A stretch of 64,000 bases of DNA from Branchiostoma floridae (lineage: Eukaryota; Chordata; Leptocardii; Amphioxiformes; Branchiostomatidae), in assembly GCF_000003815.2 (NCBI RefSeq), contig NC_049983.1:12224283-12288282 (forward strand). Reading direction: 5' to 3'. This document shows, piece after piece, positions 60,701 through 64,000 of this stretch. The notes beneath the pieces are model-generated. The model worked only from the letters and a program-made list of their open reading frames with translations. It was not told the DNA's origin and did not search any database. Position numbers and translations under genes: made by a program. Every line of letters begins with the position of its first letter. Positions within the stretch are counted from its first letter, which is position 1.

Positions 60701-63700
60701 TGGAAAATAAGATTTCTCTTTCAGGTCAGGAAGGTCACAAAATTTCATCAAGGACCCAAAAAAATAATGGAATTTGAAGAAGAAAAAATGATGAAATCAA
60801 GGCAGAAGAGGGGAATGTTCCTGTAAGTTCGAGGTGTTCAATTTGGTTTGGAGGGTATCGATGGGAAAACTGCTGCCAGGGCGGGAAAATCGTTGAAAAG
60901 TCATGGAATTCTAGAGAAAGCTGGGTGTACAAGCCGTGTGTGTAGATAGCAATATCCATAATCCCACCCCTGAAAGGGATGGCTCAAACATGAAGAGCCA
61001 TGAGCCCTTAATGTAAGCATGATTTAAGACTGCTTCATTAATTCTGACTCAGTCAAGTTTAGGCATTGTACCTTACTTGGCAGTCAGTCAAGGGTGACAC
61101 TTTTATTACCAGTGATATCTTCTTTATGCAGATATAGCCCATATTTTATGGGAGGCAATATCAGCCCCTGACCCTGTGTTGTATAATGGGATTTTGTCCG
61201 GTCCCTTCCACTCATGTTATCTGAGTCTCTGGTGATTTGATGAGAGTGTAGTTTCTTGTTGCAGCTCGTATGGGGTGCTTCAATTTGACTCATGTACACC
61301 CAGATATTTCCAGTGATTTGTGATATGCACAGTGCAGCCATCATAATTGCAGATGTAACCCCAGGGCTTTGCTTCCCTCTCCTGCCTTGGTGCCAGGAGG
61401 GAAGGCTTGTCCTTCAGCACCCACAACCTGATTATGTCATGGAGTTCAGGATTCTCCTCATCTCAGCTTGCAATCAAAAGTTTCAAGTTCACTCCTGGAA
61501 TTCAAAAGGTCTCAGAAGGTGCAACAGAAATCTTGTTGTGAGTGTTTTGGTATGTCTGCCCACATTCATGCATTTGTAATCTTATTCTTAAACTGAATAT
61601 AGGAAGAACAGGTATTTTATTTCATGTACATACACATCAAGTTTCTTTTGAAACAAATATTTGTACATTTATGGTGGTTCCAATGCAGTATTGTATGTGG
61701 AAAATTGGCATTTTGAATGTAACTGAATGTTAGATTATTTAGACTAAATTAGAGCATAGAATACATGTTATACTTATAGTGCCCTTGATTGTTTTCATGG
61801 CGATGAAGTAGGCCTGAAGGATAGACATCTGCAGCCCATTTTGATAAGAGTTACATTTTTGTCACATGGGAGATATCCTATGAGCATAGGCCTTGATGAC
61901 AACCTCTAATGCTACCCCCAGTTGTGTGTCATGTCAGTCACCTGTGCATGTATCCATTAGGTCATATGGCTACAGCTCCCTTCACAGTAGAAATCCTAGA
62001 TGCTATCTGCTTTTCAGACTATTCATCAGCAAAGGTCATAGATTCTGGCTGTGAAATCCTGCAGTTCCCCCCAAGGCAAGCCCAAGCATCAATGCATATT
62101 TTACGACGTGGCCCGATGCAATTTTTATGAAGGATGGGATGCCCGACAGAGGCAGCAGATTTCCATGGCTGTCTACCCTCTGTCAGGCTGGGAGAGCTGA
62201 ACGTGGTAAATAGCCGTGACCTCAATTTTGGCAGGGCAGTGGATAGCAGAGTCTACATACAGAGGCGTAGGTCTTGAGTGGTGGGCATAGACAGTTTATC
62301 ATGGTGCAGGAAAGAAATCACCCAGCACTGCCTGTTACAGAATCAATCCACTTAAGCTAGACCAGAGAAATGTATCCCTTCCGTCAACATAAGGCATAGT
62401 ACTGGTAGAAAATTATTGGCTATGAAATTGCCGATCATCAATGATGCATGAGGAAGAAATGCACACAGGGTCACTGCCTTGTCCTGCGAACATCAGGCTT
62501 TTTGCAAAAACTCTGCAAATATCGTCCAAACAGTCTGTTGCCAAAGAGGTGTAGATATACATTACCCACACTGATATTAAAATGTATGAATCACATTGGC
62601 ATTGTAAGCACCAGTCAGTGTTGCAACTGTGTTATTGACACTGCTGAGTTCTAAAAGTAGCTGCAAACAAAGCTGAACCTAATGGACCCTTGTGGCCAGA
62701 TTATCTCAGCCTGGGGCCCAGAATGTGTGAGGAAAGGAAAGACAGTGAGCTAGGAGAGAGAAACCCTTTGGTAGGAATCACCTAGAGGAGCCTCTCAAAG
62801 AGATAGCCTATGGTATGTGGAATGGGTGCCTATTCATCACCAGCCAAGTCCAGGGGCCTGTCAAGGGTGGCTATTCCTCGGAGAGGCCACATGAAATCTT
62901 AGTATGAGGTGGGGGCAGATTGCTGGGTTGCATGAGATTGCGACCCACCAATGATATTGGCGCTCACCTACTGTGGGCGGATAGGACCTACTTGTTATTG
63001 CTTCCAGCACCCGGAATGCTGCTGATATCAGAGGAAAGGATTTGGGGGAACTGCAGTGGGAATACCCTTTCCTATTTTCCCGGTAACTTTATGGCATCTG
63101 ACAATTTTTGGCACTGTCATTGTTGATATTAGATAGTGAGATGTATTGCTGGGCTTACAGCACACACATATGCCTATGTTGTAATATGATACAGAAATTT
63201 CTTGTGTATGATAAGTAGTGCATCAGACACAACTATTTTATGTTGAGAAATTTACCATATACCACCCAGCCACCAGAAGTTGTAATCCTGGAGGTGTTGC
63301 ATGGTCAGTAGTAACCTGTCCTTTACGTTCACCCCTGACTGCCCCCTAGAATTGTGCCCTTTTAAAAATAGGAGTGATAGTTTCAATGCCTGTTCGCCCT
63401 TCATTTGTCAGTGGGCTTTCCAGGCAGCATTACTGATGCATGGGATGAAAGGGGACTTGGCATTCATTCAGAATGGCTAATCAGTCAAGAAGCTTTCATG
63501 AAGATATCTAATAAAGCCTTGATGCTGCTCTGAAAAGGAGGATGTCCACCACCAGCAAATTATGCTGCTGTGATGTGCAGCATGCTGACGGGATAGCCTG
63601 CCCGGTATGGCTTCCAGCGTACTTCTGTATTAAATGACAGGTCCAGCAACAGCTGCTGATGTTTTGAAATGAGGTCCATGGGTTGCCATGTTGTTACATG

Positions 63701-64000
63701 GAATCTGAGGGTTACCATATCCATAGAAGGCTGAATGATTCCCATGGCCTGGTCAGATTAGGAGGTGAGCTCATGTGCCTCTACTTTTGCATTTTTGTCC
63801 AGATTTTATGTATTATTGAATATTCTGGTTCAAAAACTAAGATACAAATTTGTAGTATTTGTGTCATGATGTTTATCACATGATGTTCTTTCAGACATGG
63901 CAGGTTTGCCAATTGTCATGAGGATGAATGTAGTACATATGCTACAAAGTACATAGGAACCAATATCTAGTTCTTTTTACTGACCAGATTTTGTTGTGCA
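57736..64000 (+). other. KMT2E intron 6, open at the right edge
   Basis: At least 6.3 kb follow the donor GTGAGT. The next KMT2E exon was not found, so it probably lies beyond the window. Several blocks of mixed composition (about 60370-60700, 61090-61530, 62020-62280, 62680-63120 and 63290-63760) alternate with AT-rich DNA. They have no coding identity. Confidence 0.45.

Noticed and set aside
1-64000. tRNA, rRNA, CRISPR arrays, operons or a prokaryotic defence system
   Set aside because: None was seen. The window is spliced animal DNA.

Overview
The window reads as nuclear DNA of an invertebrate deuterostome, most likely a lancelet (Branchiostoma type). This is inferred from four multi-exon animal genes with GT-AG introns of about 0.2-10 kb, a KMT2E protein almost colinear with the vertebrate one, a TRPV channel that groups with no single vertebrate TRPV by eye, and many short non-autonomous DNA transposons. 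Hemichordate or echinoderm origin is not excluded. Every exon join given below was worked out by hand from reading-frame phase and splice consensus. The summed lengths of all three complete models are divisible by three.

Layout. 1-800: promoter-like DNA and a MULE-like MITE with a perfect 9-bp target duplication. 801-1319: an unrecognised minus-strand ORF pair. 3838-18095 (minus): NEDD1, the gamma-tubulin ring complex targeting factor, with 15 coding exons (721 aa) plus a non-coding first exon. Its first intron holds two hAT-like elements. 19670-20330: a piggyBac-like MITE. 20556-29635 (minus, possibly to 30600): a TRPV channel with 15 exons and 868 aa. 32098-33382 (plus): a FADD-like adaptor with an N-terminal DED and a C-terminal death domain, 3 exons and 286 aa. 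36959-64000 (plus): the 5' part of KMT2E/MLL5. It has a promoter and leader exon near 37 kb, a 10-kb first intron carrying a 1.39-kb pogo/Tigger-like element, five coding exons that include the PHD finger, and a last intron running off the right edge before the SET domain.

The genes are unrelated in function (centrosome/spindle, cation channel, death signalling, chromatin), so this is ordinary gene-dense animal DNA and not an operon or a defence island. NEDD1 and TRPV lie in tandem on the minus strand. TRPV and the FADD-like gene diverge from a shared intergenic region of about 2 kb.

No clear novel biological system was found. The most distinctive material is the set of short DNA transposon families: two or three hAT-like types, a pogo-like type, a MULE-like type and a piggyBac-like type. 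Several have readable target-site duplications, and the same family recurs within the window in three cases. Possible translational control of KMT2E, NEDD1 and TRPV by short upstream ORFs is the next most interesting signal.
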